Shown: positions 38,501 to 48,771 of the stretch, one piece after another
Layout of the letters: each line of letters begins with the position of its first letter
Numbering within the stretch: position 1 is the first letter of the stretch
Assembly: GCA_947044405.1 (NCBI GenBank)
Contig: CAMRHE010000457.1
Location: 856,001 to 920,000 of the forward strand
Reading direction: 5' to 3'
Source: Leptodactylus fallax
Taxonomy: Eukaryota > Chordata > Amphibia > Anura > Leptodactylidae
DNA length: 64,000 nt
Notes under the pieces: model-generated
The model's input: only the letters and a program-made list of their open reading frames with translations
The model's database searches: none
What the model was told of the DNA's origin: nothing
Translations under genes and position numbers: made by a program

Positions 38501-38736
38501 ATCTCTATCTCTATGTATCATATACTGGATATGTCTGTCCAATTTTAATAAGCTTTCACAGATTACTATTATTTTTTAATTATTGTATACCTTGTGACTT
38601 ATCTATGTATTATTTTCCAGATCATGACCAGCAGTTACAACCAAATCCACTAATAGTCATTTTTGCAGTTTACATCAGCATCAAAGCCTTCATGGTCCTT
38701 ATAATTTGGATACTGATGTTGCTCCTTTATAAATAG
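28602..38736 (+). CDS. Ig receptor gene B: signal peptide, three V domains, lysine-bearing transmembrane helix
   Basis: Spliced gene with exons 28602-28638, 30273-30662, 32800-33141, 36253-36615 and 38621-38736. They join to 1248 nt with no internal stop, giving 415 residues. Order: signal peptide (about 1-17), V1 (13-143), V2 (143-257), V3 (257-378), then a short stalk and a transmembrane helix (about 388-413) ending in YK and a stop. Lysine 399 sits in the middle of the helix. Basic transmembrane residues with no tail typify activating receptors that pair with ITAM adaptors (DAP12, FcR-gamma); that pairing is inferred. All junctions are phase 1. Single V domains resemble PILR, NKp30 and Siglec V-sets, but I do not recognise a named three-V orthologue. 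It is probably a surface receptor of leukocytes. The last two long introns hold a nested-palindrome element and a Tc1 element. No clear AATAAA is visible in the first 200 bases after the stop. Confidence 0.75.
28639..30272. other. Gene B intron 1
   Basis: 1.63 kb, AT-rich toward 29870-30010, no repeat family firmly recognised. Far shorter than the 9-kb counterpart in gene A. Confidence 0.5.
30273..30662 (+). CDS. Gene B V1 immunoglobulin V-type exon
   Basis: Acceptor CTTCACAG, donor GTAAGG, 390 nt, phase 1 at both ends. Domain markers: Cys41 in ATIPC, Trp58/59 after the C strand, YKGRLSRV, IIIRGLKASDG, and FCC with the canonical Cys117. Extra cysteines are Cys66 (DETYC) and Cys116. An NKT glycosylation sequon lies at 70-72. 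The partner copy is 17530-17919. The YKGRL and LKASDG stretches are reminiscent of PILR and Siglec V domains. Confidence 0.88.
30663..32799. other. Gene B intron between V1 and V2
   Basis: Contains copies of the hairpin-centred dispersed repeat (about 30860-31080 and 31230-31490). The rest is unassigned; no extra Ig exon seen. Confidence 0.45.
32800..33141 (+). CDS. Gene B V2 immunoglobulin V-type exon
   Basis: Acceptor GTTCATAG, donor GTAAAA, 342 nt, phase 1 to phase 1. The protein carries QVTIPCYYP (B strand), YEVIWDN (C strand), FQFSIVNFPTDVSLRI (D-E) and SFYRCGVAT (F strand). It lacks both extra cysteines present in gene A V2. There are sequons in SNQT and in HNVSG. A 31-bp minisatellite begins about 35 bases after the donor. 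Confidence 0.88.
33175..33572. repeat. 31-bp minisatellite after gene B V2
   Basis: About 12-13 copies of a unit with TACTGTGACATCACTGTGTG and TATTATCC, starting about 35 bases downstream of the V2 donor. Units alternate between GACATC and GACTTC. Confidence 0.92.
34150..36124. mobile_element. Large element with nested inverted repeats in a gene B intron
   Basis: Terminal inverted repeats of about 80 bp (34150-34237 and 36044-36124; GGATCTTCCAG near each tip, AATACATTTGTCAGGGG inside). Inside lie a second inverted pair (about 35285-35340 and 35510-35566; GACACACC and CTCGCAG) and a third (about 35723-35745 and 35920-35946; ATCCAGTAGG). AGGTATAT/ATCAACACT repeats occur at 34385-34620. No transposase found, so it is non-autonomous; superfamily unknown. 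Confidence 0.6.
36253..36615 (+). CDS. Gene B V3 immunoglobulin V-type exon
   Basis: Acceptor TTCTTTTAG, donor GTAAGA, 363 nt, phase 1 at both ends. It encodes SVTLNC, VYWRVGNITGPYVYH, ADLHIRGLQMSDD and STYYC, followed by YGEGTRLQV. This last motif resembles the Gly-X-Gly-Thr bulge of J segments, as in VJ-type domains such as NKp30 and the Xenopus MHC-linked V genes. The extra cysteine in MLKLC could allow dimerisation. It is very similar to gene A V3 (214-576). Confidence 0.9.
36720..37558 (+). mobile_element. Tc1-like element with both ends, internally deleted
   Basis: TA dinucleotides flank CACACGTGGACAAAATTGTT and its inverted copy, giving an 839-bp element. The remaining transposase C-terminal part encodes VLQQDNDPKHTAKNTQ and [11 protein letters not shown], then drifts out of frame near 37294. 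The N-terminal half is deleted. It lies between V3 and the transmembrane exon of gene B. An inverted fragment of the same family is at 47822-48292. Confidence 0.88.
37640..38190 (-). mobile_element. Tc1-like relic
   Basis: Terminal-repeat-like start (CATACCCCTTGAACTTTTTC), followed by reverse-complement transposase sequence around 37900-38160 (QDNDPK-type and [14 protein letters not shown] coding in decayed form). Confidence 0.6.
38216..38520. repeat. TATC microsatellite
   Basis: Imperfect, then perfect (TATC)n; the cleanest run is about 38434-38500. It ends about 100 bases before the transmembrane exon of gene B. Confidence 0.95.
38621..38736 (+). CDS. Gene B transmembrane and terminal exon
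   Basis: Acceptor TATTTTCCAG ends at 38620. The split codon gives Asp378, then HDQQLQPNP, a hydrophobic stretch of about 25 residues interrupted by Lys399 (codon 38683-38685), and the end LLLYK before TAG at 38734-38736. There is no room for an ITIM or ITAM. The frame is fixed by the phase-1 junction with V3, and the total coding length is divisible by three, which supports the exon choice. Confidence 0.72.
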
Positions 38737-39360
38737 GATGGATCATACGTGTCCCTTCTATCACACGGACTTATGTGGTTTACATCCTGTATGATGGCTT
38801 CTGCAGATCCTAAGTATAATAGTGATAAGTATTGATCTGTGAAGTTTTCTTCCCCTGCTCAAAGAAATTAGCAAAAAGACTTTGTCCATTCTTCATATAT
38901 AATTCATGTTCTTAAAAAGTTAAAAAGGGTAAGTCCAGGGTTCATGCTTAAAATTTGTAACAGCACCGATATCTTCAGCAGCCGGGCGCACATCAAGAAA
39001 GCTGACAATGCGCTGAATTCAGAGCACTGTCAGCTTTCTAGCGGTATATAATACCGCAGGTGCCAGAGGACGTGACAGCTCTTCTTTCAGTTTTGAAACG
39101 GCGGACGCCATTCTAGTCAATGCGGTCCGCCGGTGTCTGTGTGTAACCGCTAAAACAGTGATTTGGACCTGAATGATGGAGAGACCGAAACAGATGTGAA
39201 CCCTGCCTAAGAGTTCTCAATTCAACTTAAAATTACAGTATTTATCTGGCCTTCATCATTTACAAATATAGCAAGAATCTTAGGAAATATAACGGTGATC
39301 ATCCTGATAAATATAATTCAAAACTTCAGTAATAACTGGCAGCATAACAAAGCAAATATA
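38737..39360. other. Gene B 3' UTR and downstream
   Basis: Probable 3' UTR after 38736; no canonical AATAAA spotted. From about 38938 the sequence looks like a dispersed repeat. Confidence 0.4.
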
Positions 39361-40989
39361 CAGTACAGACCAAAAGTTTGGACACACCTTCTCATTCCAA
39401 GAGTTTTCTGTATTTTCATGACTATAAAACTTGTAGATTCACACTGAAGACATCAAAACTATGAATTAACACATGTGGAATTATATACTTAACAAAAAAG
39501 TGTGAAACAACTGAAAATATGTCTTATATTCTAGGTTCTTCAAAGTAGCCACCTTTTGCTTTGATTACTGCTTTGCACACTCTTGGCATTCTCTTGATGA
39601 GCTTCAAGAGGTCGTCACCTGAAATGGTCTTCCAACAGTCTTGAAGGAGTTCTCAGAGATGCTTAGCACTTGTTGGCCCTTTTGCCTTCACTCTGCGGTC
39701 CAGCTCACCTCAAACCATCTGGATTGGGTTCAGGTCTGGTGACTGTGGAGGCCAGGTCATCTGGCGTAGCACCCCATCACTCTCCTTCTTGGTCAAATAG
39801 CCCTTACACAGTCTGGAGGTGTGTTTGGGGTCATTGTCCTGTTGAAAAATAAATGATGGTCCAACTAAACGCAAACCGGATGGAATAGCATGCCGCTGCA
39901 AGATGCTGTGGTAACCATGCTGGTTCAGTATTCCTTCCATTTTGAATAAATCCCCAACAGTGTCACCAGCAAAGCACCCCCACACCATCACACCTCCTCC
40001 TCCATGCTTCACAGTGGGAACCAGGCATGTAGAGTCCATTCGTTCACCTTTTCTGCGTCGCACAAAGACACGGTGGTTGGAACCAAAGATCTCAAATTGG
40101 ACTCATCAGACCAAAGCACAGATTTCCACAGGTCTAATGTCCATTCCTTGTGTTCTTTAGCCCAAACAAGTCTCTTCTGCTTGTTGCTTGTCCTTATCAG
40201 TGGTTTCCTAGCAGCTATTTTACCATGAAGGCCTGCTGCACACAGTCTCCTCTTAACAGTTGTTGTAGAGATGTGTCTGCTGCTAGAACTCTGTGTGGCA
40301 TTGACCTGGTCTCTAATCTGAACTGCTGTTAACCTGCGATTTCTGAGGCTGGTGACTCGGATGAACTTATCCTCCGCAGCAGAGGTGACTCTTGGTCTTC
40401 CTTTCCTGGGGCGGTCCTCATGTGAGCCAGTTTCTTTGTAGCGCTTGATGGTTTTGGCCACTACACTTGGGGACACTTTCAAAGTTTTCCCAATTTTTCG
40501 GACTGACTGACCTTCATTTCTTAAAATAATGATGGCCACTCGTTTTTCTTTACTTAGCTGCTTTTTTCTTGCCATAATACAAATTCTAACACTCCATTCA
40601 GTAGGACTATCAGCTGTGTATCCACCTGACTTCTGACCAACACAACTGATGGTCCCAACCCCATTTATAAGGCAAGAAATCCCACTTATTAAACCTGACA
40701 GGGCACACCTGTGAAGTAAAAACCATTTCAGGTGACTACCTCTTGAAGCTCATCAAGAGAATGCCAAGAGTGTGCAAAGCAGTAATCAAAGCAAAAGGTG
40801 GCTACTTTGAAGAACCTAGAATATAAGACATATTTTCAGTTGTTTCACACTTTTTTGTTAAGTATATAATTCCACATGTGTTAATTCATAGTTTTGATGC
40901 CTTCAGTGTGAATCTACAATTTTTATAGTCATGAAAATACAGAAAACTCTTGGAATGAGAAGGTGTGTCCAAACTTTTGGTCTGTACTG
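39361..40989 (-). mobile_element. Full-length Tc1-like transposon (1629 bp)
   Basis: Inverted ends CAGTACAGACCAAAAGTTTG are flanked by TA (39359-39360 and 40990-40991). Both termini and the whole transposase region are present, so this is the most complete transposon in the window, though its gene is disabled. Confidence 0.95.
39524..40575 (-). pseudogene. Tc1-like transposase, decayed
   Basis: Starts MARKKQLSKEKR with a paired helix-turn-helix region (GRPRVTSAAED between its halves), then DLWKSVLWSDES. A one-base deletion near 40095 shifts the frame. It resumes with TVKHGGGGVMVWGCFAGDTV, FQQDNDPKHTSR and SPDLNPIQMV, where Trp has become TGA; a second TGA stands at a former Arg (CGA) position about 20 codons on. 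The reading continues to TAA at 39524. The pattern is CpG and G-to-A decay of a cut-and-paste transposase (DDE type). Confidence 0.88.
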
Positions 40990-41039
40990 TATATGAAATT
41001 CTGGTTCAAGTTTCGGATACTATAGGGAATCTGTATTAC

Positions 41040-41123
41040 TACATATACATACACACAGACACACAGACAGACACAAGATAGAACATGTGTACACACAAAC
41101 ACACGCGTACATACACACACACA

Positions 41124-41155
<32 letters not shown>

Positions 41156-41158
41156 GCA
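41040..41158. repeat. CA-rich microsatellite
   Basis: ACACACAGAC and pure (CA)n runs. The matching minus-strand cysteine/valine reading frame is an artefact. Confidence 0.93.
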
Positions 41159-43189
41159 CATACCTGGAGATGAGTCAGGGATTAAATTACACTGGGCTGC
41201 AGCAGCCTAATGTAATCAATTATCCCATGCGCAGCACGACTCCAGGAGGAGGAGCTGTCAGCCTGCGCGGACACTTGGTAAGTGAGAGAGGGGAGAGAGG
41301 CAGACAGCACCCAGTAGTCCAGTGGGCCCCCTCAGGAGCTTGGGGCCCCTTAAGTTGTGGGAGCCCTGGGTGATTGCCCAGTTTTCGCCCCCCCCCCCAA
41401 CGCCGGCCTTGCTAGGCAGATATATATGGCATATCCTAAGGATAGCCCTTAAATTATAAAAGAATCATGAATTTAAAAAAAAATGGGCACCACTCCTGTA
41501 TGAGACAGCCCTTGAATTATGGTACAACACTTTTAAAGGAGTTAAATTAGGATAAATCATCAATATTAGATCTGCAAGGGTCTGATACCTGGTACCCCTG
41601 CAGATCTGCTGTTTGGGGACGGGGTGACTCTTGTAATGTACAATGTTTACATTAAAGTCTATGGGGCAGTGCTGCAGTACCTAAACTCACCACTTCAAAT
41701 AGTACGACAAGTGAGCAGTGCGTCTACTGTCCCCATATGTCCTCTTCCAGCCTCTGGCTGAAGTTACAGGGCCGGGGTCACCACTGAGGCTTGTGGTTGG
41801 GCCTCAGAAGTCATGAGGGGTACTGACGTCATGGCATTAGGTAAAAATAACCCTGTGACCCTGTGTACATGACGTCTGGATGAGGTCACCGTATTTATAA
41901 TAGCACTTTCCATTCATGATGAACAAGTTTGGCCTGAAACTAACAGGAGGGCCAAACCTCACAATTGTTTGTTGAAACAAATTTCATGATGTTCTCCCAT
42001 CTCTAGGTATAATAGTTCTAAGGGACACATCAGGCTAGAAAATCACCAAAAATTCATCAATTAAATGTTTGTATAGTGCAGGTAAAAAGTGTAATAGCTT
42101 TACCCACCATGAAATATTGGTTGCTCATCCAGAATGATCCCGGACGAGCCCCCAATAAACTAATTATTTTTCCTGTTACCATATCTGAATGTATTTCTAC
42201 AATTTAATAATGCATGAACATGTGCAAATATTCTAAGGCATAATATAAAGTTCTGAAATCAAAAGTAAAATGAACCTAATGAAATTCACATAAAAATAGC
42301 CATCAAAGTAAACACTGTTCTAATACAATGTTTTAACCCCTCAACAAAATAGGAAAAATCCTTCCAAAATATTTCACTTTTTTATTGCAGATTTTTAATT
42401 GATGTCTTAAGTGCAAATTTCAGGTCCCTTAAAGGGATTTTCTTGGTCCGACTCAAAACTTTTCGAAAATTCAGGTCCGTTTATCTTTAGAATATACCAT
42501 AAATGACCAGGTGGCAATATCCCTTTATCAATGTATCATGGCATCTTTTGTATCTCAAGACTACACTAGGCTACAGAGTTTGACATCCCTTTTGCATATT
42601 GATGTAATAGAGTGGATGGATTCTCTTGCTTAACCAGAACGGACAGTGGAAAGAAACAGATGCGCTCATTCTAGAAGACTGCTCTGGACCTTTCATTTGG
42701 TTGGATCCTTTCAGCCTTCTTCAGGACTTAAACTACAACTTTCCCATAGGAATTAGGGTCAACTATGGACATAATTTTTTATCTTGGTACTTCTATTGAA
42801 CAGATCCTAAAAATAAAGAAATGATAATAATAATTATTACAATACATCAGGTCACTATGAAATTTTCTAACCTGGATTAAAAAATGGAAACTGAATACTG
42901 AATCTTTACTATGGGGATATACTCCATTTCTTTTGTCTACGTTACTTTTTGTATATAAGCTGATATAACCCATAGTTGTCACTCTGCTAAGAGTTGTTTT
43001 CTTGACTAAAGATGTGATTAAAAAGCACTTTTTATTATATAGTGTAGAGATGAATAAACCTTTCTTAACATCTGGGTTTGTTCTGAATTTTCCCAAAAAA
43101 TCTAGGAACGTTTTCAAAAATAAAAGGGTTAAAAGTTTTGTTTTTTTCAATTATCAAGATGAAGTGAATGAAGAAAGGAGAAATGTAAA
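41159..43189. other. Intergenic repeats
   Basis: GGGGCCC-rich repeat (41225-41400), an element with a TGCAGA hairpin near 41560-41640, a hairpin-family copy (about 41690-41960), and AT-rich DNA up to 43180. No gene found. Confidence 0.4.
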
Positions 43190-43480
43190 TCCCGTCAATA
43201 TTTGGTGTGACCTTTGCCCTTTGCCTTCTATCAATTATTCTCACTACACTTGAAGATAGTTTTGGCAGAACCCGGCAAGGAGGTTGTTCCTGCCATCTTG
43301 GAGAATTAAGCATAGATCTTCTGTGAATGTAGACTTGCTCTAATCCTTCTGTCTCTTCATGTCATCCCAGAGAGACTGGATGATGCTGAGATCAGGGCTA
43401 TATCTGTAGAGTCCATATCATCACTTCCAGGACTCCTCCTCCAAAGGGCAAAGGTCGCACCAAATATTGGTGGGATTTAC
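43190..43480 (-). mobile_element. Tc1-like transposase relic
   Basis: The minus strand reads SLWDDMKRQKD-like coding and an ILQDGRNNLLAGFCQ segment, the family also seen at 17090-17300. Confidence 0.55.
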
Positions 43481-43789
43481 ATTTTTCCATACTTGCCTAA
43501 AAATGATTCCTCAGTACTCAATATATGGCTGCCTGGGTCTGCCCCCTCCTCTCTACAGTATCATGCCAGTTTCTTTGCTCCTTGATGTCGCAGTACAAGT
43601 ATAATAAAAACAGTGGCCAGTGGTTAAAAAACAAAAAAATCATAGAGGTGTCACACCACTATTAGCTGCAATTGCCCCACTATGATTTGGCCCTTTGGTT
43701 TTAGTACTAAATTCACTGAAAAGCAGACTTCTGCCAATGAAATCAATGGTGGCTATTCAGAGGTATAACTAGGAAAGATCAGGCGCATA

Positions 43790-44400
43790 GCAAGAATCTG
43801 ACCGGGCCCTCCCCAAACACCCACATGATATAACACCCCCTTTCCTGGCCTCCACATAGTATAATGCCCCCTTAACTGGTCCCTACATAGAATAACATCC
43901 GCTTTACTGGCACACCTCATAGTATAACACCTTCTTTACTGACCCTCCATATAGTATAATTCCCCTTTACTTATCCCCCACATGGTATATTGCTGCCATT
44001 ATTGTCCTCCCCATGGTATATTGCTTTCTGTGCTGACTCCCAACACTGTATATTTACTCTTTTATTGGCCCTCATATAGTATATTTTCCCTTTATTGTTC
44101 CCCCATACATTATATTGCCTTCCTTATTGCCTCCCCCTACAATCTGCTGCCTTTACTGGCCCCTACATGATAATTGTCCATTTACTGGCACCCCACACAT
44201 TATACTGCCCCTTTACAGGCCCCCATACAGTCAGGACTCTCTTTACAGGCCCCCCTATAATACTTGCCCCTTCTCTGGCCCTTCACACAGTATACTGCCC
44301 CTTTACAGGCCCCCATACAGTAAGGACTCCCTTTACAGGACCCCATATAATAATTGCCCACTTTACAGGCTTCTGCACAATATACTGGCCCCCACACTTT
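43790..44400. repeat. Degenerate 30-bp tandem repeat
   Basis: Units around CCTTTACAGGCCCCCATACA and GTATAATGCCC, diverged at the left end and clearer at 44160-44395. They keep several frames open by chance. Confidence 0.75.
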
Positions 44401-44943
44401 AGACTATTACTCCAGCTGGTAACAACTGATATTCACTTACCTATCTCCGTTCCTAGCCATTTATATCATGTCTCAATGCTGAACAACTACAGGACATGAC
44501 GTCCAGATGCTGTACTTCCCCGCTGAGGCTGAAGGTGAAGCAGAGGAGGTGATGAACAGGAGAGGGGATGGCTAAGTGAAAAAAAGCAGGTGGGAGCGGG
44601 ACAGGCCTCCTAATGTTGTGAGCCCCATATCATCTGCTACAACTGCTATGGAGGTATTTCCGCCTCTATGGCCATTGACTTTTTAGAATTTTTAGAGGAA
44701 CATTTGAATTTGGCACCAAAGATAAATATTTTTCATTCCACCTCATATTTTAAATGAAGTAACATCCACCTCCTATCCAAATATAAATAACTAATCAATG
44801 TACAGCATTCAGCATTGGTTCGTGTAGATCATATCTAATGTTGGATGAATTGGTTCACAACTAACCAGATTTGACCCAAAATTTCAAATTATTCAGTTTT
44901 TAACAAACATGATTTGCTGAAAATTATTATACTCTGGGCTCAG
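44401..44943. other. Region downstream of the NLR gene
   Basis: Contains parts of the hairpin-family repeat adjoining the NLR stop codon (ATTATACTCTGGGCTC near 44925). No poly-A signal identified. Confidence 0.35.
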
Positions 44944-45115
44944 CTACCAATACCTGATTTCCTGAAAGTTCTTGGACTGTACCAGTTGGTTCAAGAAACG
45001 GTAACCTCTCTCAGTAAATGAATTATAGTTGAGGTTCAGACGTTTGAGGTTTCTGTTCTCACCTAATTTGACCAGTGATTCTACTTGAATATCTTGCAAA
45101 TTGGTTTTCTGAAGC
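44944..45115 (-). CDS. NLR terminal leucine-rich-repeat exon
   Basis: Acceptor CACTTTTAG. The exon encodes LQKTNLQDIQVESLVKLGEN, then NLKRLNLNYNSFTERG and FLNQLVQSKNFQEIRYW before TAG at 44944-44946. A weak internal donor (GTATTG) near 44953 could instead lead to another exon, but none was found to the left. Confidence 0.65.
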
Positions 45116-45702
45116 CTAAAAGTGAATAAACTGATTAATAGATGAAGACACCAAGAAGAGGAAAAAAAACAATTACACTCTGGTGCATATTCACATGGGG
45201 CTTATGTATAACAGTTGTCAAAAGAAGACCAACCATATGTTATGATTTGGGATTTGGAAAGCATCTCAATATTAAGAAGTAATAAACAGCCATCACATGG
45301 CTGAATTTAAAACAATAGATTTCAATGGGGCTATTAAAAGGGTTTTGGGCCCCAAACTGATTTTTCATATTGATGATCTATCCACGAGATCGGTCATCAA
45401 TATGTGATCTGTTGGACTGTGCACAGATCGGATGTTTTAGCCGTGTCCAGGTGCCAAAAGCTACTATTGAATGGGGAACGTGTGTAGGACAGTTCCTTTT
45501 AAAGCAATATGAATGACACAGCAGCCCTGTCCACTGCATAGTGGTGTGTCCAGGTAATTGCAACGCTGTTCCTATTACCTATATAAGAGCGGTGCCGCTC
45601 ACGCTCCCTGTCCACTAGCCACTCCAAACACCCAGAGACTGCTAGAACAGATGATCTGTGTGGGGTCTTAAGGTCTACAATAGGGAGGAAATGGTAAATT
45701 AC
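45116..45702. other. NLR intron
   Basis: A GGGCCC-type dispersed repeat at about 45320-45600 (GATGATCTATCC inverted near ATCGGTCATCA). No exon. Confidence 0.4.
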
Positions 45703-45873
45703 GCCAAATGTTGTATCCTACAGCTAGGACTGCGCAGAGCATCTATCAAGTCCATAAATCGAGGAACATTCAGGTTATTGTCAGATAGGTGGAGCTCCAG
45801 TAGAGACCGATTTTGGTTTATTGCATTGGCCAAAAGGCGACAAGAGTTGTCGGAAAGACCAGTATTCAGCAAA
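45703..45873 (-). CDS. NLR leucine-rich-repeat exon (171 nt)
   Basis: Acceptor TCTCCACAG, donor GTAATT. The length is exactly the 171-nt LRR exon module of NLRP-type genes. It reads TGLSDNSCRLLANAINQN, LLELHLSDNNLNV and LRSPSCRIQHL, two ribonuclease-inhibitor-type repeats. Phase is consistent with both neighbours. Confidence 0.82.
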
Positions 45874-47425
45874 CTGTGGAGAAGACAGACATGTCACATG
45901 AGCAATAATATAATATATTAATATATTTAATTTTCCCTTTCATTAGACTTTAGCCAAGTTGTGTTTTTTGTCTGCAGCTCCTTTGAAGAGTTATGTGTCT
46001 CCATGGTAACATACTGAAAGAAAAATTGTGTGTAGCCTGAACCCGTAGCCATGGGCTACTCCATACCCTCTGACCATTCTCCTGCTATCTCTAGGTTATC
46101 AAGAAGAGTCCATCTAGTGTACGTAGGTTTGTTGTAAAGACTGTTTCCTGATTTGTGACTTTCAAGAGACTGTGCTTTCTGTGGAAAAATATTAAGCTGT
46201 GGAGTAACATTATCCTGAAGAGCAACTGGTTCATAATGATTCTTATTCATTACGAATTTTCGAACCCAAAAGTTTTTGGCCACCGATGAATCACTGATAG
46301 TCTTCAGACACCAGAGTATAATAAGAGGAATCCCAAGAAAGTGCGAAAACATAATAAACACTGATACTTACCTTCCTTCTCCTGGGCTCCCTCATGGTCC
46401 TCTTCGGTTATCTTCTGGCCTCCTGGGTGATGTCACTGATCCCAAGGAACCACTAAGATCTGTGAGACTCACCTAGGAGGCCAGAAGAAGCTCAACAATG
46501 AATGAAGAAAGCCAAGAAAGGTGATGAAAAGTGTGTATCAATGTTTACTATATTTCCGCTCCTCCCCAGGGCCTCCAATTATTACACTGTTGGATCTGAA
46601 GAGAAAACAGACTACAATAATTGCATTTTAGCTTTTGACTTTGAAGCTAAACAGGTAGACAATCCCTGCAAATATTTGAGAAATTAATTTCATGAGGTTC
46701 ATCCATCTCTTGTACTGACTGATGATGTTATTGGCTGTTGGGGACCCTGTTTGTCCCTTGCTGTCCTCTTTGATTGTCTTACGGCACCTTCCAGCCTCCT
46801 GGCTGATGTTATGGACCCCGGGGGAACAATGTGGCCTGAGAATGAGCCTCAACAGTCTTTTGGGTGTGATAACAGCATGACTCTTGGGACCTCATGGGAT
46901 GCAAGAGGCTGCAGGAGTTTGGAAGATGGACGAAGAGGAGAACAGGGGAGCCCAGGAGAGGTGAGGTAAGGTGAGTGTCAATGTTTATTACATTTCCACA
47001 CCTGGGCCTTCACCTATTATACCTTAGGTTCTGAAAATACCCCAGGGTATAATTATAGAACTTCTGGCTTCAACTGAATAAGTTCATTTTGAAACTATAC
47101 GGGCGGACAAACCTTGAAAATTTTCACAAATTGAGTCTTACAAGGTTGGCCCATCCTCTAGTACTGATCATGTTGGGGGCCCTGTCTGCAGTTTTGTGGG
47201 GGTGTCCTTATACATGTCTCTGCATAGGAACTCTAGACACAAAACATTTTTGTGGTCATGTGAAATTGAAATTTACATTTTTCAAAAAGTAATTAGAGAG
47301 TATATTAATAATGTGTAAAATGCTTAGATATGTGAATGGACAGGTGGAATTTTGTCATATCTTTGGTTTCATCCATAACATCAATTATAAATATTTACTA
47401 AAAGAAAAATTAGGAATAAACTTAC
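45874..47425. other. NLR intron
   Basis: Holds two copies of the hairpin-centred dispersed repeat (about 46255-46680 and 46690-47100). No further LRR exon recognised. Confidence 0.45.
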
Positions 47426-47512
47426 ATTAGATTCTGGATTCTGCATCTAGAATGAGTTAATCCACTATCAATGGCCTGCATTGTCTTTTCCAGTAGAAGA
47501 TTATGAGAGAGG
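47426..47512 (-). CDS. NLR leucine-rich-repeat exon (87 nt)
   Basis: Acceptor CCTTTCAG, donor GTAAGT. It encodes one repeat: LSHNLLLEKTMQAIDSGL, then THSRCRIQNL. Phase 2 to phase 2, matching its neighbours. It is half the usual two-repeat exon length. Confidence 0.65.
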
Positions 47513-47821
47513 CTGAAAGGTCAAAGAAAACAGAGGTAATCCATCTATTGGTCCATGTACAGTACAAATGTATTGTCTATGTACAACTGTAGTGGTCCCT
47601 AGTTTTGCTACCTTAGGTGGGGGATGGTAGATTGTGAATACAGTTTCCCTGCCCAAAACAGGTTGGCAACCCCTATGTAGTGATATATAGCATTGAACAT
47701 ATATCTATGTTTGTTGTTTGATGTGTTGATATGATATGTACAAGTAATGATACAATGTGTATTCTGCTGTGCCTATTGCAGGAACAAAATTGTACAGGTA
47801 GAACCTAAGTGTTATACACAA

Positions 47822-48292
47822 GTGGAGAAAATTATTGGTACCCCTCGTTTAATGAAAGAAAAACCCACAATGGTCACAGAAATAACTTGAATCTGACAAT
47901 AGTAATAATATATAAAAATTCTATGAAAATGAACAAATGAAAGTCAGACATTGCTTTTCAACCAGGCTTCAACAGAATTTTTTTAAAAAGAAAACTCATG
48001 AAACAGGCCTGGACAGAAATGATGGTTCCCGTAACTTAATATTTTGTTGCACAACCTTTTGAGGCAATCCCTGCAATCAAACGATTCCTGTAACTGTCAA
48101 TGAGACTTCTGCACCTCTCAGCAAGGATTTTGGCCACTCCTCATGAGCAAACTGCTCCAGTTGTCTCGGGTGTGAAGGGTGCCTTTTCCAGACGGCATGT
48201 TTCAGCTCCTTCCAAAGATGCTCAATAGGATTTAGGTCAGGGCTCATAGAAGGCCACTTCAGAATAGTCCAATGTTTTCCTCTTAGCCATTC
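47822..48292 (-). mobile_element. Tc1-like fragment
   Basis: Inverted copy of the end and transposase C-terminus of the element at 36720-37558 (terminal AAAATTATTGGTACCCCTCG). Truncated at 48292, where another repeat begins. Confidence 0.85.
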
Positions 48293-48771
48293 AAATGGTC
48301 ACAATGTGACCATTTGCCCATCTCTAATACTCACCTTTCTGGGGCTCCACCATGGCATCCATTCTTAATTCCTTACTTCTTCCAGCCTCATCTGAGACAA
48401 CAGGTCACCACTGAGGCCCAATATCACAGTTCTCAGGGGTCCCAAGACATCTGTTATGACAGAGGAGCCCAAAAGACACCCAGAATGAGGACTTCACACG
48501 GTGGTGGAGCTCTGATAAGGTAAGTATGAGTTAATTTTTCACACCTTCCTTGGGCATCTGATTATTATACTTTGTGGTCTGAAGAGACCCAATAACATAA
48601 TAATAGCACTTCCAATTTGTACAGAAATAAAACATACAGGCGCAACTCGTGAATATTCATGAAACAAATATTGTGAGGTTCAACCATCACTAAAATGAAT
48701 AGGTATGTTTAGAAGCAAAATTCATGTTTTGCATATATTGTTTGTGCTACAGTATGTTCTTTACATCTTAC
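48293..48771. repeat. Hairpin-centred dispersed repeat in NLR intron
   Basis: Core near 48572-48605 (GGTCTGAAGAGACC). The family is described in the findings. Confidence 0.5.

Noticed and set aside
40929..41159. Small cysteine/valine-rich protein on the minus strand
   Set aside because: It is a translation of a CA microsatellite.
44095..44499. Plus-strand proline/histidine-rich frames
   Set aside because: They arise from a degenerate 30-bp tandem repeat, with several frames open at once.
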